Shown: one piece after another, positions 8,329 through 16,716 of the stretch | Layout of the letters: each line of letters starts with the position of its first letter | Position numbering within the stretch: the stretch's first letter is position 1 | Assembly: GCA_041665465.1 (NCBI GenBank) | Contig: JBAYIU010000001.1 | Coordinates: 372,001-436,000, forward strand | Length of the DNA: 64,000 nucleotides | Source: JACRPH01 sp041665465 | GTDB lineage: Archaea; Nanobdellota; Nanobdellia; Woesearchaeales; GW2011-AR9 | Direction: 5' to 3' | The notes under the pieces: model-generated | Told to the model about the DNA's origin: nothing | The model's database searches: none | The model's input: only the letters and a program-made list of their open reading frames with translations | Position numbers and translations under genes: made by a program

Positions 8329-9060
8329 TTATTTTGCTTCTTTCCATAATCTTTCAAAGATCTTGCGATGATCTTCTGCTAACACTGGATCAGAGATCAA
8401 AACACTAATCAATTCGTTCTTGATCAATTTGATGATAGCCACTTTCTCTCCATAAATAAATATAGTCGAGCTGAGATTAAAATTCTTAATGGAGCGAGTT
8501 TCTCTCTTTTCATCTTTATCCTTCTTCTTCAGTTCCTCAGTTTGAGAAGAAGCTTCCTGAATGACTCGAGCGGAAATATTAGCGTCTTTTCTGTTTTTGA
8601 TATATTGGGGGAAATAATAAACCATCATTTCAAAAATTTTAGAGGTAGAGATAGAAGAAAGAGGTTTCTTAGTTGAAATAATGTCTTGCAATATTGCTTT
8701 TACTCCCTCACCACCTTCAAATAGTTCTACTACCGGCTTAGTAACGGTAGATTGCTGAAGAAGTTTTAGCTGTTTAGACACAGAAAGAATTTTTTTTTTC
8801 TTCTCTTCTAATAGAGAGATTAATCTTTCTGGTCCGACTACTTCAAAATGAGTAGCGTTATTCTTAATCACTTTAGAAGCGATACCTTTCTCCAAAAAGG
8901 ATTTGAGGAGATCATAAGTAGTAGAACGATTAAGATCTGCTTTGTTAGCAATATCATTAGCAGTAGAAGTTCCCAGTTCTATACAGGCAAGATAGATCTT
9001 TACTTCTTTCTCGGATAATCCAAAGCTTTCTAGAGCTTCTTCTACACTTATCTCAGACAT
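8329..9060 (-). CDS. TrmB family transcriptional regulator
   Basis: The TrmB-type HTH domain (about 5-75) starts EEALESFGLSEKEVKIYLACIELG and contains ANDIANKADLNRSTTYDLLK as the HTH. A coiled linker (ISLLEEKKKKILSVSKQLKLLQQ) and an effector-like C-terminal domain follow. The ATG at 9060 is chosen because a TATA-like ATTTAATAAT (9091-9082) is placed correctly for it; an upstream in-frame start would include the promoter. The family senses sugars or other ligands, but the ligand here is unknown. A GGTT-T5-AACC dyad sits just upstream of the TATA box and may be an autoregulatory site. Confidence 0.85.
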   Translation of the reverse strand: MSEISVEEALESFGLSEKEVKIYLACIELGTSTANDIANKADLNRSTTYDLLKSFLEKGIASKVIKNNATHFEVVGPERLISLLEEKKKKILSVSKQLKLLQQSTVTKPVVELFEGGEGVKAILQDIISTKKPLSSISTSKIFEMMVYYFPQYIKNRKDANISARVIQEASSQTEELKKKDKDEKRETRSIKNFNLSSTIFIYGEKVAIIKLIKNELISVLISDPVLAEDHRKIFERLWKEAK

Positions 9061-9081
9061 AGAGAGATTAAAGTTGAGGGG

Positions 9082-9109
9082 ATTATTAAATCTGTCGGTT
9101 TTTTTAACC
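9082..9109 (-). promoter_or_regulatory. TATA box plus dyad upstream of TrmB gene
   Basis: ATTTAATAAT (9091-9082, minus) lies about 26 bases before the start at 9060. The dyad GGTT-(5)-AACC at 9097-9109 sits immediately upstream of it, where an archaeal activator or repressor would contact the BRE. Confidence 0.4.
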
Positions 9110-9183
9110 AACAAATCCTTAAATACTTGAGAGAGTTACTACTATTCAAGAGAAACAAAGGATAAAACAAAAAGGTGATTAAC

Positions 9184-9612
9184 ATGAATACTATCGTAAA
9201 ATATTTGGCCATTGGAACTTTAGCTTTGACTGCTTTAATTAGCATCCAGAATGCTTCGTATGATGCAAGAGTAACCCCGCATCCTGAAGTAACCAGAGGA
9301 AGAATAACAAACTATCAAGAACATCCAGAACACCATGGAGAGCGAATAGTTTCCTTTAATGTAGAGTATATTACCGGAGAAAGAAGGCAATGTACCAGAT
9401 TAATGAATGAAGAAGGGAATATGTATGGAGATTGTGGAATCATCGGTTCCGGTAATCATCGTAGTAAGAATAATCCCTTTCCAAATGGAAGTATAGATAT
9501 CTGCTGTTTTGATGGCAGACAATATAGTGGTCGTTGTGTCTTACCGGAAGATAGCCATTATGAGGGATGTATGAAAGAGCTAGATTGGTACACTAAAGAA
9601 TCACAAAAGTAA
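9184..9612 (+). CDS. Exported cysteine-rich protein
   Basis: This 142-residue protein has an N-terminal hydrophobic export segment (MNTIVKYLAIGTLALTALISI). The mature part is soluble with about eight Cys (RRQCTRL, GDCGII, DICCFDGRQYSGRCVL, EGCMKEL), probably disulfide bonded outside the cell. ATG 9184 is chosen over GTG 9175 because that GTG forms part of the AAGGTG ribosome site. A TATA-like CTTAAATAC lies further upstream, near 9118. No family is recognised. Confidence 0.65.
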   Translation: MNTIVKYLAIGTLALTALISIQNASYDARVTPHPEVTRGRITNYQEHPEHHGERIVSFNVEYITGERRQCTRLMNEEGNMYGDCGIIGSGNHRSKNNPFPNGSIDICCFDGRQYSGRCVLPEDSHYEGCMKELDWYTKESQK

Positions 9613-9619
9613 AAATGAG

Positions 9620-9752
9620 TGTGGGCGGCAGGATTCGAACCTGCGAAGGGACTAACCCAATAGGTGTCTCGTAGTCATCGCCAATGCTGGCTCATTACAC
9701 CAATGGATGGCTAACCTAAGCCTATCCCATTTGACCGCTCTGGCACGCCCAC
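9620..9752 (-). tRNA. tRNA-Leu(UAG) with an anticodon-loop intron
   Basis: The acceptor stem GTGGGCG/CGCCCAC has discriminator A73 and no encoded CCA. The D arm is CCA-GAGCGGTCAAA-TGG, the anticodon stem ATAGG/CCTAT, the variable arm contains GGG-TTAGT-CCC, and the T arm is GCAGG-TTCGAAT-CCTGC. The 7-base loop CUUAGG|A (anticodon UAG) is interrupted between positions 37 and 38 by a 49-base intron (9714-9666). Removing it gives 84 nt, right for a class II tRNA-Leu. A TATA box (TTTATAAA, about 9778-9787) precedes it on the minus strand. Confidence 0.92.
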
Positions 9753-9800
9753 AACTGAAAGTTAGAAACGAGAGCTCTTTTATAAAGGTTATTCAAAAGT

Positions 9801-9808
9801 TTTATATT
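9801..9808 (+). promoter_or_regulatory. TATA box of LOG gene
   Basis: TTTATATT is centred 27 bases before the ATG at 9832. This suggests a leaderless transcript. Confidence 0.5.
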
Positions 9809-9831
9809 TCAAAGAATATTATTTTATCGAT

Positions 9832-10479
9832 ATGTCCAGGTTACATAAAAATAAACAGTACCTTAACAAATCATGGACTACTGACCAAGTAAAGGAAGAG
9901 ATCGATAAGGGATTAAATCTAATCAATAGTATAGACTATAAGATTGTAGCTTTCTTTGGATCTCATCGAGTTTCACCAGAAAGCAAGTATTATCAACATT
10001 GTAAAAAATTAGCTTACGAATTAGGCAAAAATAATTATGCTATTCTTACCGGTGGCGGACCAGGAATTATGCACGCCGCCAATAGTGGAGCTACTTTGGC
10101 TAAAGCACCTTCTATTGGTCTTAAGGCAAAGTTATTAACCCAGGAAGTGGTTAAGGACAATATTTACTCTCACAAACAAGATTATGTTTTTATCTTCGCT
10201 AGGAGATTTATCATGTCCATCAAAAGTGAAGCTTTAATCTTCTATCCCGGAGGTTATGGAACCTTGAATGAATTATTTGAATACGCAGTGTTGATGCAGA
10301 CAGGGATTGTAGATAAAGTTCCAATCATTTGTGTAAACAAGAAATATTGGCAAGGATTATTCGAATGGTTAAAGGATAATCCCCTTAAAGAAGATTTCTT
10401 CATCAGAAAAGAGGATTTAGATTTAATCCAATATGCAGATAGTGTAGAAGAAATATTAAAATTAATAGAAAAAAACTAA
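9832..10479 (+). CDS. LOG family (lysine decarboxylase-like) nucleotide hydrolase
   Basis: This 215-residue Rossmann-fold protein has the LOG signature. VAFFGSHRVSP is the first strand and loop, TGGGPGIMHAANSGA is a nucleotide-binding loop, and FYPGGYGTLNELFEY matches the PGGxGTxxE active-site motif. The characterised family cleaves nucleoside 5'-monophosphates to base and ribose 5-phosphate; old annotations as lysine decarboxylase are not supported by the motif. It overlaps the stop of the convergent purB by 4 bases. Confidence 0.88.
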   Translation: MSRLHKNKQYLNKSWTTDQVKEEIDKGLNLINSIDYKIVAFFGSHRVSPESKYYQHCKKLAYELGKNNYAILTGGGPGIMHAANSGATLAKAPSIGLKAKLLTQEVVKDNIYSHKQDYVFIFARRFIMSIKSEALIFYPGGYGTLNELFEYAVLMQTGIVDKVPIICVNKKYWQGLFEWLKDNPLKEDFFIRKEDLDLIQYADSVEEILKLIEKN

Positions 10480-11945
10480 GCAGACAAAGTTTTCTGATGA
10501 TAATACTTCTCTGCCACCATCCTTACAATCTCTTTACTTTCCCCGATATAATTCAAGGGATTAGTGATGGCCCTAATTGTAGCCTCATCTAATCGAGAAG
10601 TTACTTCGATATTTCCCAGAACCACTTCAGTAAAAGGTCTTCTTCCTTCCCAAGCGACTCTAGCCAATTGTCCCATCAGATCATGGGCAACACTTCGGGG
10701 CATAGGGTTATCAGTTCTACGCTGATCGGTAAGGTAAGTCATAACTTGTTGTGAGGTAACACAACCATAACTTCTTAACACTCGTTCTAGACTTCTTTCT
10801 TCTTGTAATCCCAAGTAATAAGTAACGTCAGCAATATTGCGGATAGTATGATCGGTAAACTTAAACCCGTCTTCTAAATTAATCCTGGCGTTAGCAGAAG
10901 CAGCCAAATTTCGAGCGTAAGGCATTTCACAATTAGCTAAAGCGGTAACCATATTTCCCATCAGGTAATTTCTCAAAGACATGGTCTGTTCTTCAGCAGT
11001 AGGATTTCCATTCTTAACATCCTTATGTGGCATAGCGGAAGAACCTTTCTTTCTACTAGGTTTAGCATTCACAAAAATATTAACATCATCACTTCTTCCC
11101 CAAGCAATGTACTTAGCTAGATTGTTTAAGGTTTCTCCTACTCTGGCCATGACATAAAACACATCTGCTTCAAATTCTAATCCCGGCAACTGTCCTGCAG
11201 CATCCATAATTCCCACACCCAACCGATTACAAAATTGACGTTGAAGAGCTATCCCATCTATACCTAAAGCGGTAGCAGAATGATGATTTCCGGTAGCGTC
11301 CCCCCATTTTCCGATCAAAGAATTATCATAAACAAATTTAAGGAAATTTAAGTCAGATTGTAACATTTCTACATAATGACTAAATGGTCTTCCAGCTACG
11401 GTGGGTAAAGCATCATAAAGATGAGTAGTGTCCATGTGAGGCACATCGATCCAAATCATGGACTTCTCGATCAAAATATCTCTTATATTTTCTACAGAGT
11501 CAGCAAGCACGGTTAAAGAATCTTTCAATTGCAAAGCACGAGCGGGTTGAGTAGTATCCGCACTAGTCTTGGCTTTATTGATGTGAGGTTTAGCTCCCGG
11601 GCTAACTACTTCCTCTAAAGCACCATTAATAGCGATAACGTCATGTCCACCCTTTTCCTCTAATTCTCTAATTCTGTCTGGAGAAACATACTCTAAAGAA
11701 GCTTTTTGTTGAATCTCCCAAGCATGTTCTGGAGAAACAACATCAGGGTATAATTCAGAAAGAACTATTGCTGAAATACCTTGAACTTTTAAACTATATT
11801 CAAAAGTTTTCTCTGCACCCCAAATATTAACCATTTCTTGGGTTCCATAGCGGCCAGCAGCAAGATCAGCAGGATTAGGTTTGTATCCTTTCGGAAAACG
11901 AGGTTTTGGTTGTGTTTGTGGTAGTTCCATAGCACACAATCTCAA
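10476..11945 (-). CDS. purB: Adenylosuccinate lyase
   Basis: This member of the fumarase/aspartase superfamily is 489 residues. TSADTTQPARALQLKDS is the first conserved region, GDATGNHHSATAL the second, and GSSAMPHKDVKNGNP the signature loop with the catalytic Ser, best matching adenylosuccinate lyase. The enzyme removes fumarate in AMP synthesis and in the SAICAR step. A second ATG five codons in (11930, MELPQTQPK) is an equally good start. No other purine gene is in the window. It diverges from the radical SAM gene. Confidence 0.87.
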   Translation of the reverse strand: MRLCAMELPQTQPKPRFPKGYKPNPADLAAGRYGTQEMVNIWGAEKTFEYSLKVQGISAIVLSELYPDVVSPEHAWEIQQKASLEYVSPDRIRELEEKGGHDVIAINGALEEVVSPGAKPHINKAKTSADTTQPARALQLKDSLTVLADSVENIRDILIEKSMIWIDVPHMDTTHLYDALPTVAGRPFSHYVEMLQSDLNFLKFVYDNSLIGKWGDATGNHHSATALGIDGIALQRQFCNRLGVGIMDAAGQLPGLEFEADVFYVMARVGETLNNLAKYIAWGRSDDVNIFVNAKPSRKKGSSAMPHKDVKNGNPTAEEQTMSLRNYLMGNMVTALANCEMPYARNLAASANARINLEDGFKFTDHTIRNIADVTYYLGLQEERSLERVLRSYGCVTSQQVMTYLTDQRRTDNPMPRSVAHDLMGQLARVAWEGRRPFTEVVLGNIEVTSRLDEATIRAITNPLNYIGESKEIVRMVAEKYYHQKTLSA

Positions 11946-12015
11946 GAAAGGAAGTTATAAGTATTTCTACTTTAGAACATATAAATTAATATACTTACTA
12001 GGATTTACTATAAAT

Positions 12016-12984
12016 ATGCTTTATCAGGTGGAGGACTCTAAACTCCGCTGTCTAGCCTGCAACCATAAATGCTTAATTGCCGAAAGCAAACGAGGCATCT
12101 GCGGAGTTAGAGAAAATCAACAAGGGAAATTAATTCTTTTAGTACATAGTAAAGCCGTTGCTAAACATGTTGATCCGATTGAGAAAAAACCCCTGTACCA
12201 TTTTCTTCCTGGTTCACAAGTATATTCTATTGGTACAGTAGGATGTAATTTACATTGTGGCTTCTGCCAAAATTGGAACATCTCTCAAGAGAAGAAAATA
12301 GCTGGAGAGGAATTAACTCCCGAGCAGGCTAAAAAAGAAGCAGCTCCCTATCCATGTATCGCTTATACTTATAATGAACCCACTATTTGGATAGAATATG
12401 CTAAAGATATCGCCCAAATAACAGTAGATAAAAGACACATTTTTGTAACCAATGGTTATTTTACAGAAGAAGCACTGCAAGAGATGGATTTTGTGGACGC
12501 TTTAAACATTGACTTAAAGAGTTTTAATGACGAGTTTTATCAGAAAACTTGTGGAGCTAAACTAGTTCCGATTTTAGAAAGCATCAAGCATTGTGTTGAT
12601 CAGGGCAAATGGGTAGAGATTACTACCCTCTTGATTCCGGGAGAGAATGATTCAGAAGAAGAGTTAAGGAAGATTGCTCGTTTTATCGCTTTAGTGGATA
12701 AAGAGATTCCCTGGCATATCTCTGCTTTTCATCCCGATTATAAGATGATGAATAAACAGAATACTTCTTTTGCTTCTTTACAGAAAGCGTATGAGATTGG
12801 TAAGGAAGCAGGGCTAGCTTACGTTTACATTGGAAACATCTCTGATGAAGAATATTCTAGTACTTTCTGTCCGAAGTGTAAGAAGTTGTTGATTAGAAGA
12901 AATGGGTATAATGTCAAAGTGGAAGGCATGAAGAATGGCAAATGTATGTACTGCCATTATCCTATTAAAGGAGTGTGGAATTAA
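12016..12984 (+). CDS. AmmeMemoRadiSam system radical SAM enzyme
   Basis: This 322-residue PflA-like radical SAM enzyme holds its 4Fe-4S cluster on VGCNLHCGFCQNW (CxxxCxxC). It has an N-terminal Cys set (CLACNHKC, GICG) and a C-terminal CPKC ... CMYC ribbon, both typical of the AmmeMemoRadiSam subgroup. The ATG at 12016 (MLYQVEDSKLRC) is chosen because upstream in-frame codons run antisense through the purB start and promoter. The family is genomically tied to MEMO and AMMECR1, and both occur about 7 kb downstream here. The reaction is not established. Confidence 0.9.
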   Translation: MLYQVEDSKLRCLACNHKCLIAESKRGICGVRENQQGKLILLVHSKAVAKHVDPIEKKPLYHFLPGSQVYSIGTVGCNLHCGFCQNWNISQEKKIAGEELTPEQAKKEAAPYPCIAYTYNEPTIWIEYAKDIAQITVDKRHIFVTNGYFTEEALQEMDFVDALNIDLKSFNDEFYQKTCGAKLVPILESIKHCVDQGKWVEITTLLIPGENDSEEELRKIARFIALVDKEIPWHISAFHPDYKMMNKQNTSFASLQKAYEIGKEAGLAYVYIGNISDEEYSSTFCPKCKKLLIRRNGYNVKVEGMKNGKCMYCHYPIKGVWN

Positions 12985-12990
12985 TAAAAG

Positions 12991-13010
12991 GCAGGCTTTT
13001 GGGGGCCTGC
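12991..13010 (+). terminator. GC-rich hairpin after radical SAM gene
   Basis: GCAGGC-TTTTGGGG-GCCTGC forms a perfect 6-bp stem 6 bases after the stop codon, but no T-run follows it. It may be a 3'-end structure; in archaea hairpins are not required for termination. Confidence 0.35.
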
Positions 13011-13073
13011 ATCTAAAGTTCGGATTGTTCAGACTAGCAAAACGTTCAACTTCCTTAAAGACCAGTCATGATT

Positions 13074-13475
13074 CTATGCTGCACGTTGATAAACCCGACC
13101 GCCTTCTTCCCGATCACGTAATGCTAACTCTCGTTCCAACATTCCGGTGACTCTATAAGTTGTTCCCAACATTTCTAATTCTCCAATTCTATGTTCTTCA
13201 TCAAAAGCTAACTCTCGAGCTAGTTTTGCTAAAGCTAGAGCGTGTTCAGGATCGTACTCAACTTCTCCAGTAACACCTAATCTTTCTAGAGCCACTTTGT
13301 ATTGTTCTTCGGGATGGGTTAAATCTCCGGTCTTCCCGAAACGGTAAACTAGCGTTAAATCAGCTGCTGCTCCCACCAGTTCCAATCTTCGTCCTCTTAA
13401 TCCCCTTGTTTCTTCTCTACACAAATCAGCTAATAGCCGATCTCTTTCTCCTTTCTCCATCATTCCTGCATCCAT
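13074..13475 (-). CDS. Hypothetical Arg/Glu-rich protein
   Basis: The 133-residue, mostly helical protein is unusually rich in Arg, Glu, Gly and Leu and poor in Lys and Asn compared with its neighbours (for example LCREETRGLRGRRLELVG). Its ATG follows a strong GGGGGGATTAAA ribosome site of the same form used by genes in the operon at 13.7-16.6 kb. Its promoter region holds an AT-rich inverted repeat (13513-13540). The composition suggests recent acquisition or a specialised role. No family is recognised. Confidence 0.6.
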   Translation of the reverse strand: MDAGMMEKGERDRLLADLCREETRGLRGRRLELVGAAADLTLVYRFGKTGDLTHPEEQYKVALERLGVTGEVEYDPEHALALAKLARELAFDEEHRIGELEMLGTTYRVTGMLERELALRDREEGGRVYQRAA

Positions 13476-13512
13476 TTTAATCCCCCCATTAGTTTTAGTT
13501 GTAATTAGAGAG

Positions 13513-13540
13513 TAGTATATTATAAGATAAATATATACTA
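13513..13540. promoter_or_regulatory. AT-rich inverted repeat before the 13475 gene
   Basis: TAGTATAT (13513-13520) and ATATACTA (13533-13540) are perfect 8-bp inverted repeats 38 bases upstream of the gene start. They overlap a possible TATA element. Confidence 0.35.
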
Positions 13541-13673
13541 TTGCTTCACAAAATCATTCAAAGTAAGAAAAAAAGAGGGGAGTGTACAAATAAGAAGTTT
13601 TAGAAAAGAGGAGAAAAATAATTATTCCCGAGAATTCTTCCACATGATCTCAACCCAGCAACTTAACCCACCC

Positions 13674-14327
13674 TTACAACTTTATTTTCTCTCTTTCTTT
13701 GATTCCTGAAGAGTGGAATTCGTATCTTTGATCCCATTCATCATTAATAACTTCTAGCGGAGGAAAATCCTTAACTTCATATTTATTAGTTCTGATAAGA
13801 TATTTATCATTCTCAATAACGTTTGGTTTTAGAAATTCTGCCTTATCTAGTTGATACTGCTCAGAATCAAGATAAGTTCTAACTCTAGAAAATAATAGAT
13901 GAACTGCTCCTTCTAATGAATCACCATTAGAAGTATCCTCTTTAAAGCGCTTAATCTCCTCTTCTTCATGGTAAGAAGGATCTGATTCTACTACTCTTTG
14001 AGTAGCTTTCTCTAATTTAACTCGAGTGAGTTTATATTTCACGGGCACATCAACGTGTACTTCATAGTTATCTTCCCATTTATTCCACCAAACATGGACC
14101 CTAGTGTCAAAATAGGGATTAAAGAAATGGGCTCTGCAAAAATAACCAGGAGGCTCTGAAGAGAAAGTATCAGCAGTACTTCCATAGGTTCTACCTCCAA
14201 AACAATCACTCACTTCTGCATCTTTGCTAGAGAATCTCATCTCATCATGCCATTTTGGTCCATAGACTAAACTGGTTAATCCCAAAAATAAAGCTATTCC
14301 GCCATACTTAAATGTTTTAATGTTCAT
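13674..14327 (-). CDS. Exported hypothetical protein, last gene of five-gene operon
   Basis: The 217-residue protein starts with an export helix (TFKYGGIALFLGLTSLVYG). The outer domain is rich in aromatic and charged residues (HVWWNKWEDNYEVHVDVPVK) and has two Cys. Unlike the four upstream products it lacks the DGxID motif and the PSRxP/PEVxAxRKA tail, so it is a different partner. Its ATG overlaps the previous stop (4 bases), and a GAGGG ribosome site lies upstream. The function is unknown. Confidence 0.65.
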   Translation of the reverse strand: MNIKTFKYGGIALFLGLTSLVYGPKWHDEMRFSSKDAEVSDCFGGRTYGSTADTFSSEPPGYFCRAHFFNPYFDTRVHVWWNKWEDNYEVHVDVPVKYKLTRVKLEKATQRVVESDPSYHEEEEIKRFKEDTSNGDSLEGAVHLLFSRVRTYLDSEQYQLDKAEFLKPNVIENDKYLIRTNKYEVKDFPPLEVINDEWDQRYEFHSSGIKEREKIKL

Positions 14328-15001
14328 TTTAAAATTCCCTCTAATCCTTGTTGGATTGCATCTAATCTTCTCTGCTTCTCTTCTAATTCACGTTCGTCCA
14401 ACTCTCTTTGGTATAACTTGGACCTCTCTCTGCGAGCATCTTTTTCCGCTTTCGCTTTAGCTAGAGCTTCTGGAGTGCGTGAAGGTAGGTAAACGTTCTG
14501 ACGAACATAACCCAATATTTGCTCAAATCTATCTGGACCAATTGCTTTAATCTCGTCTAAGCTCAACTGCTTTCCTTTAACATAAACAATTTCTCCATCT
14601 TGGTCTAACTTACCATCACAAAAACAATCATATACCGACAATTCATGCGATGCACCGTAAACATCAACACGACAAAGATTATCAGAAGTAAAATAATTCT
14701 CTAATCCTTTCTGGGAAAGATAACTACAATCAGAATGTAATTTATCGCTAGCAGTATAAACTATTGTTCTTCCATCTTGCAAGACGCCAGAAGCATCCTT
14801 ACTTCGCTGACATTCTGACATCAAATGAAAGAAATCATTATAGTCAGTGTACCATGTTCCATCCTCACAATCAGTAAAGTGTCTGGAGAATTCTCTAGAT
14901 CCCACTGCCGTACCAACGGCAAGAGTAACAGCCAATAATCCCGTGGTAACTGCCTTTTTTATCCCACTTGCATTTTTATACCAATCAATGATTCTGCTCA
15001 T
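14324..15001 (-). CDS. Membrane-anchored exported protein with DGxLD motif and coiled tail
   Basis: A 225-residue protein: cytosolic MSRIIDWYKNASGIKK, one membrane helix (about 18-35), then an outer Cys-containing domain. The latter ends VYDCFCDGKLDQDGE, an acidic loop like a calcium site. A conserved segment RFEQILGYVRQNVYLPSRTPEAL and a charged coiled coil (KAKAEKDARRERSK onwards) follow. N-terminus, acidic loop and tail match the 14998-15714 gene, so these are paralogs. The ribosome site is AGGGGATTAAA. It overlaps both neighbours by 4 bases. Confidence 0.7.
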   Translation of the reverse strand: MSRIIDWYKNASGIKKAVTTGLLAVTLAVGTAVGSREFSRHFTDCEDGTWYTDYNDFFHLMSECQRSKDASGVLQDGRTIVYTASDKLHSDCSYLSQKGLENYFTSDNLCRVDVYGASHELSVYDCFCDGKLDQDGEIVYVKGKQLSLDEIKAIGPDRFEQILGYVRQNVYLPSRTPEALAKAKAEKDARRERSKLYQRELDERELEEKQRRLDAIQQGLEGILK

Positions 15002-15714
15002 TTTAATCCCCTATCTTTTAGTTTATCACCAAAACTTTTTTGTTCATTTTGATAAAATTCTGATTTACATTGAGAACGTTCTCTCTCTTCAGATTCTTGA
15101 GCCGCTTTTCTTTTTTCTATCTCTATTGGGTCTCTAGAGGGAAGATAAATATCTCTTTCAGCATCTCTAAGTAAGCCTTCGAGTTTAGTTCTATTTTCTG
15201 GACTAAGCTTGTCTGCCCAGATCCAAGTATAACCATCCCGATTGACGTAATTAGTATTAACATATTCATCACCACCGTCGAGTTTACCATCACAATAACA
15301 ATCTAATATTTCTAAGTCACTAATTTTTCTAACTCCTTCAATATTAGGAGAAGTATTTTCTCTTCTAGGAAAAGATTCTCCATCATCACTAAAATTAACA
15401 TACAATGAACATTCATTTCTGGAGGAGAATGCCCAATTAAGAATACCAGGTAATGACGTTAAGTACGTACAGAAAGAACCATCAGTAAAACCAATATTCT
15501 TAGAGCTATAACCTACTTTACCAACACCTAACTTACCATAAACAGATTCTTCTTTCAAACAATAAGAATCAACTATCTCCCCCTTTGGACAATAGATTTC
15601 CTTATAGAGATCATTAACTATAAATCTAACCATGCCAGCAACTACTACTAATCCCACTGCTGTTGCAATCACTTCTGCTCTGCTGGTCCGATTATACCAA
15701 TCAATTATCTTCAT
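14998..15714 (-). CDS. Membrane-anchored exported protein, paralog of the next gene
   Basis: The 238-residue product begins MKIIDWYNRTSRAE, nearly the same as the next gene's MSRIIDWYKNASG. A membrane helix (about 15-33) follows, then a Cys-rich outer domain, then LEILDCYCDGKLDGGDEY, then LLRDAERDIYLPSRDP and a charged coiled tail. The shared acidic DCxCDGKLD loop and the [RQ][DN][IV]YLPSR[DT]P motif define the family. Overlapping ATGA-type junctions show co-translation with both neighbours. The function is unknown; a surface complex built by paralogs is an inference. Confidence 0.7.
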   Translation of the reverse strand: MKIIDWYNRTSRAEVIATAVGLVVVAGMVRFIVNDLYKEIYCPKGEIVDSYCLKEESVYGKLGVGKVGYSSKNIGFTDGSFCTYLTSLPGILNWAFSSRNECSLYVNFSDDGESFPRRENTSPNIEGVRKISDLEILDCYCDGKLDGGDEYVNTNYVNRDGYTWIWADKLSPENRTKLEGLLRDAERDIYLPSRDPIEIEKRKAAQESEERERSQCKSEFYQNEQKSFGDKLKDRGLK

Positions 15715-16181
15715 TTTAATTTATCCTCAACATTTCCTATGATCTTCTTTTTGGCTTCGGTTTGTGCTCGTCTCCTAGCTAAAACCTCTGGAACCTTTGG
15801 ATCATACAATTCTTTTTTCCCCTCTGCCAATAATTCTTCATAATATCCTATCTTGTCCATTTGTTTGAGATCTCTGGTACAGAAGACTGACCCCACGTCA
15901 TACCAATGTACTGGATCATGATCAGATATCCCCATACAATCGCCATTCCTGTCAATTAGATTATCACAAAATAAATCACAAACAGTGATATATTCTTCTT
16001 CTCCAAGTTTGAGCTTTAACCAACAATCAGAGCCCTCTCCTGAAGATTTATCATCCACAGAATAAATTGCGGAGTTTCCACGTAAATTGCCCCGATATAT
16101 CCCCGTAAACATCTTTTCTTCACTGCAACTTGTACCCAAAATTAATGCTGCAATTCCAAGATATAAAGGTGATATTCTCAT
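15711..16181 (-). CDS. Lipoprotein with acidic DxxIDxNGD loop
   Basis: A lipoprotein signal, MRISPLYLGIAALILGTSC (Cys19), precedes a small beta-like domain (IYRGNLRGNSAIYSVD). It leads into the acidic loop DLFCDNLIDRNGDC and the conserved YYEELLAEGKKELYDPKVPEVLARRRA tail with a coiled end. It is clearly paralogous to the preceding gene (MRIKPLYLGIAALVL, KGNLRGYSVDYYV). It overlaps its neighbours by 4 bases. Confidence 0.72.
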   Translation of the reverse strand: MRISPLYLGIAALILGTSCSEEKMFTGIYRGNLRGNSAIYSVDDKSSGEGSDCWLKLKLGEEEYITVCDLFCDNLIDRNGDCMGISDHDPVHWYDVGSVFCTRDLKQMDKIGYYEELLAEGKKELYDPKVPEVLARRRAQTEAKKKIIGNVEDKLK

Positions 16182-16642
16182 TTTTTCAACTTATCCAGAA
16201 CCGTTCTAGAAGAATCTAATCTCTGTTGATAGGATAACCTCTCTGCCGCTTTCTCAGCTTCCATTTCTGCTTTTCTCTTAGCTACTACTTCTGGAACCAG
16301 TTTATCATACAAGTCTCTTCTTGCTTCTGCTAATAAGTCCTCAATGTATTGCAACTTGCCCATCTCTTCCAAACCTTTTTTTCCAAAATAACCCGAAGGA
16401 GATATCTCCACATCATCATGCTCATCAATCTTACCATTACATCCCCCATCATGAATACCAATATATTTATCTTCATCTATTTTTATTCCCAGATGACAGT
16501 GACGGCCATCAGCGTCTTGAACATAATAATCTACTGAGTATCCACGCAAATTTCCTTTAAAGTGACCTTCAACTAGATTTTCACTACAAGCAACATTTAG
16601 AACTAATGCTGCAATTCCCAGATATAACGGTTTTATTCTCAT
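16178..16642 (-). CDS. Lipoprotein, first gene of the five-gene operon
   Basis: The protein (154 residues from ATG 16642) has a lipobox ending LNVAC and the same small domain as its neighbour (GHFKGNLRGYSVDYYV). It has an acidic GCNGKIDEHDDVEI loop, LQYIEDLLAEARRDLYDKLVPEVVAKRKA and a coiled C-terminus. Start 16642 is preferred to GTG 16651 because it aligns with the paralog (MRIxPLYLG) and because the GTG lies in the GAGTG ribosome site. A TATA-like GTATATATTC (about 16677-16668) is correctly spaced. This gene probably carries the operon promoter. Confidence 0.72.
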   Translation of the reverse strand: MRIKPLYLGIAALVLNVACSENLVEGHFKGNLRGYSVDYYVQDADGRHCHLGIKIDEDKYIGIHDGGCNGKIDEHDDVEISPSGYFGKKGLEEMGKLQYIEDLLAEARRDLYDKLVPEVVAKRKAEMEAEKAAERLSYQQRLDSSRTVLDKLKK

Positions 16643-16716
16643 TTTAATCACTCTTTTGTAGCTTCAGAATATATACTTTTCACATATACCATACATATTA
16701 TACTTATTTAGAAAAG

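Noticed and set aside
9707..9892. Open frame overlapping tRNA-Leu and the LOG promoter
   Set aside because: It covers the tRNA 5' half and the TATA box and has no plausible protein features.
9832..10479. Lysine decarboxylase annotation
   Set aside because: The PGGxGTxxE motif defines the LOG nucleotide-hydrolase family; no PLP-binding features exist.
11881..12015. N-terminal extension of the radical SAM enzyme
   Set aside because: The region is antisense to the purB start and holds the promoter; the family N-terminus (CLACNHKC) follows ATG 12016.
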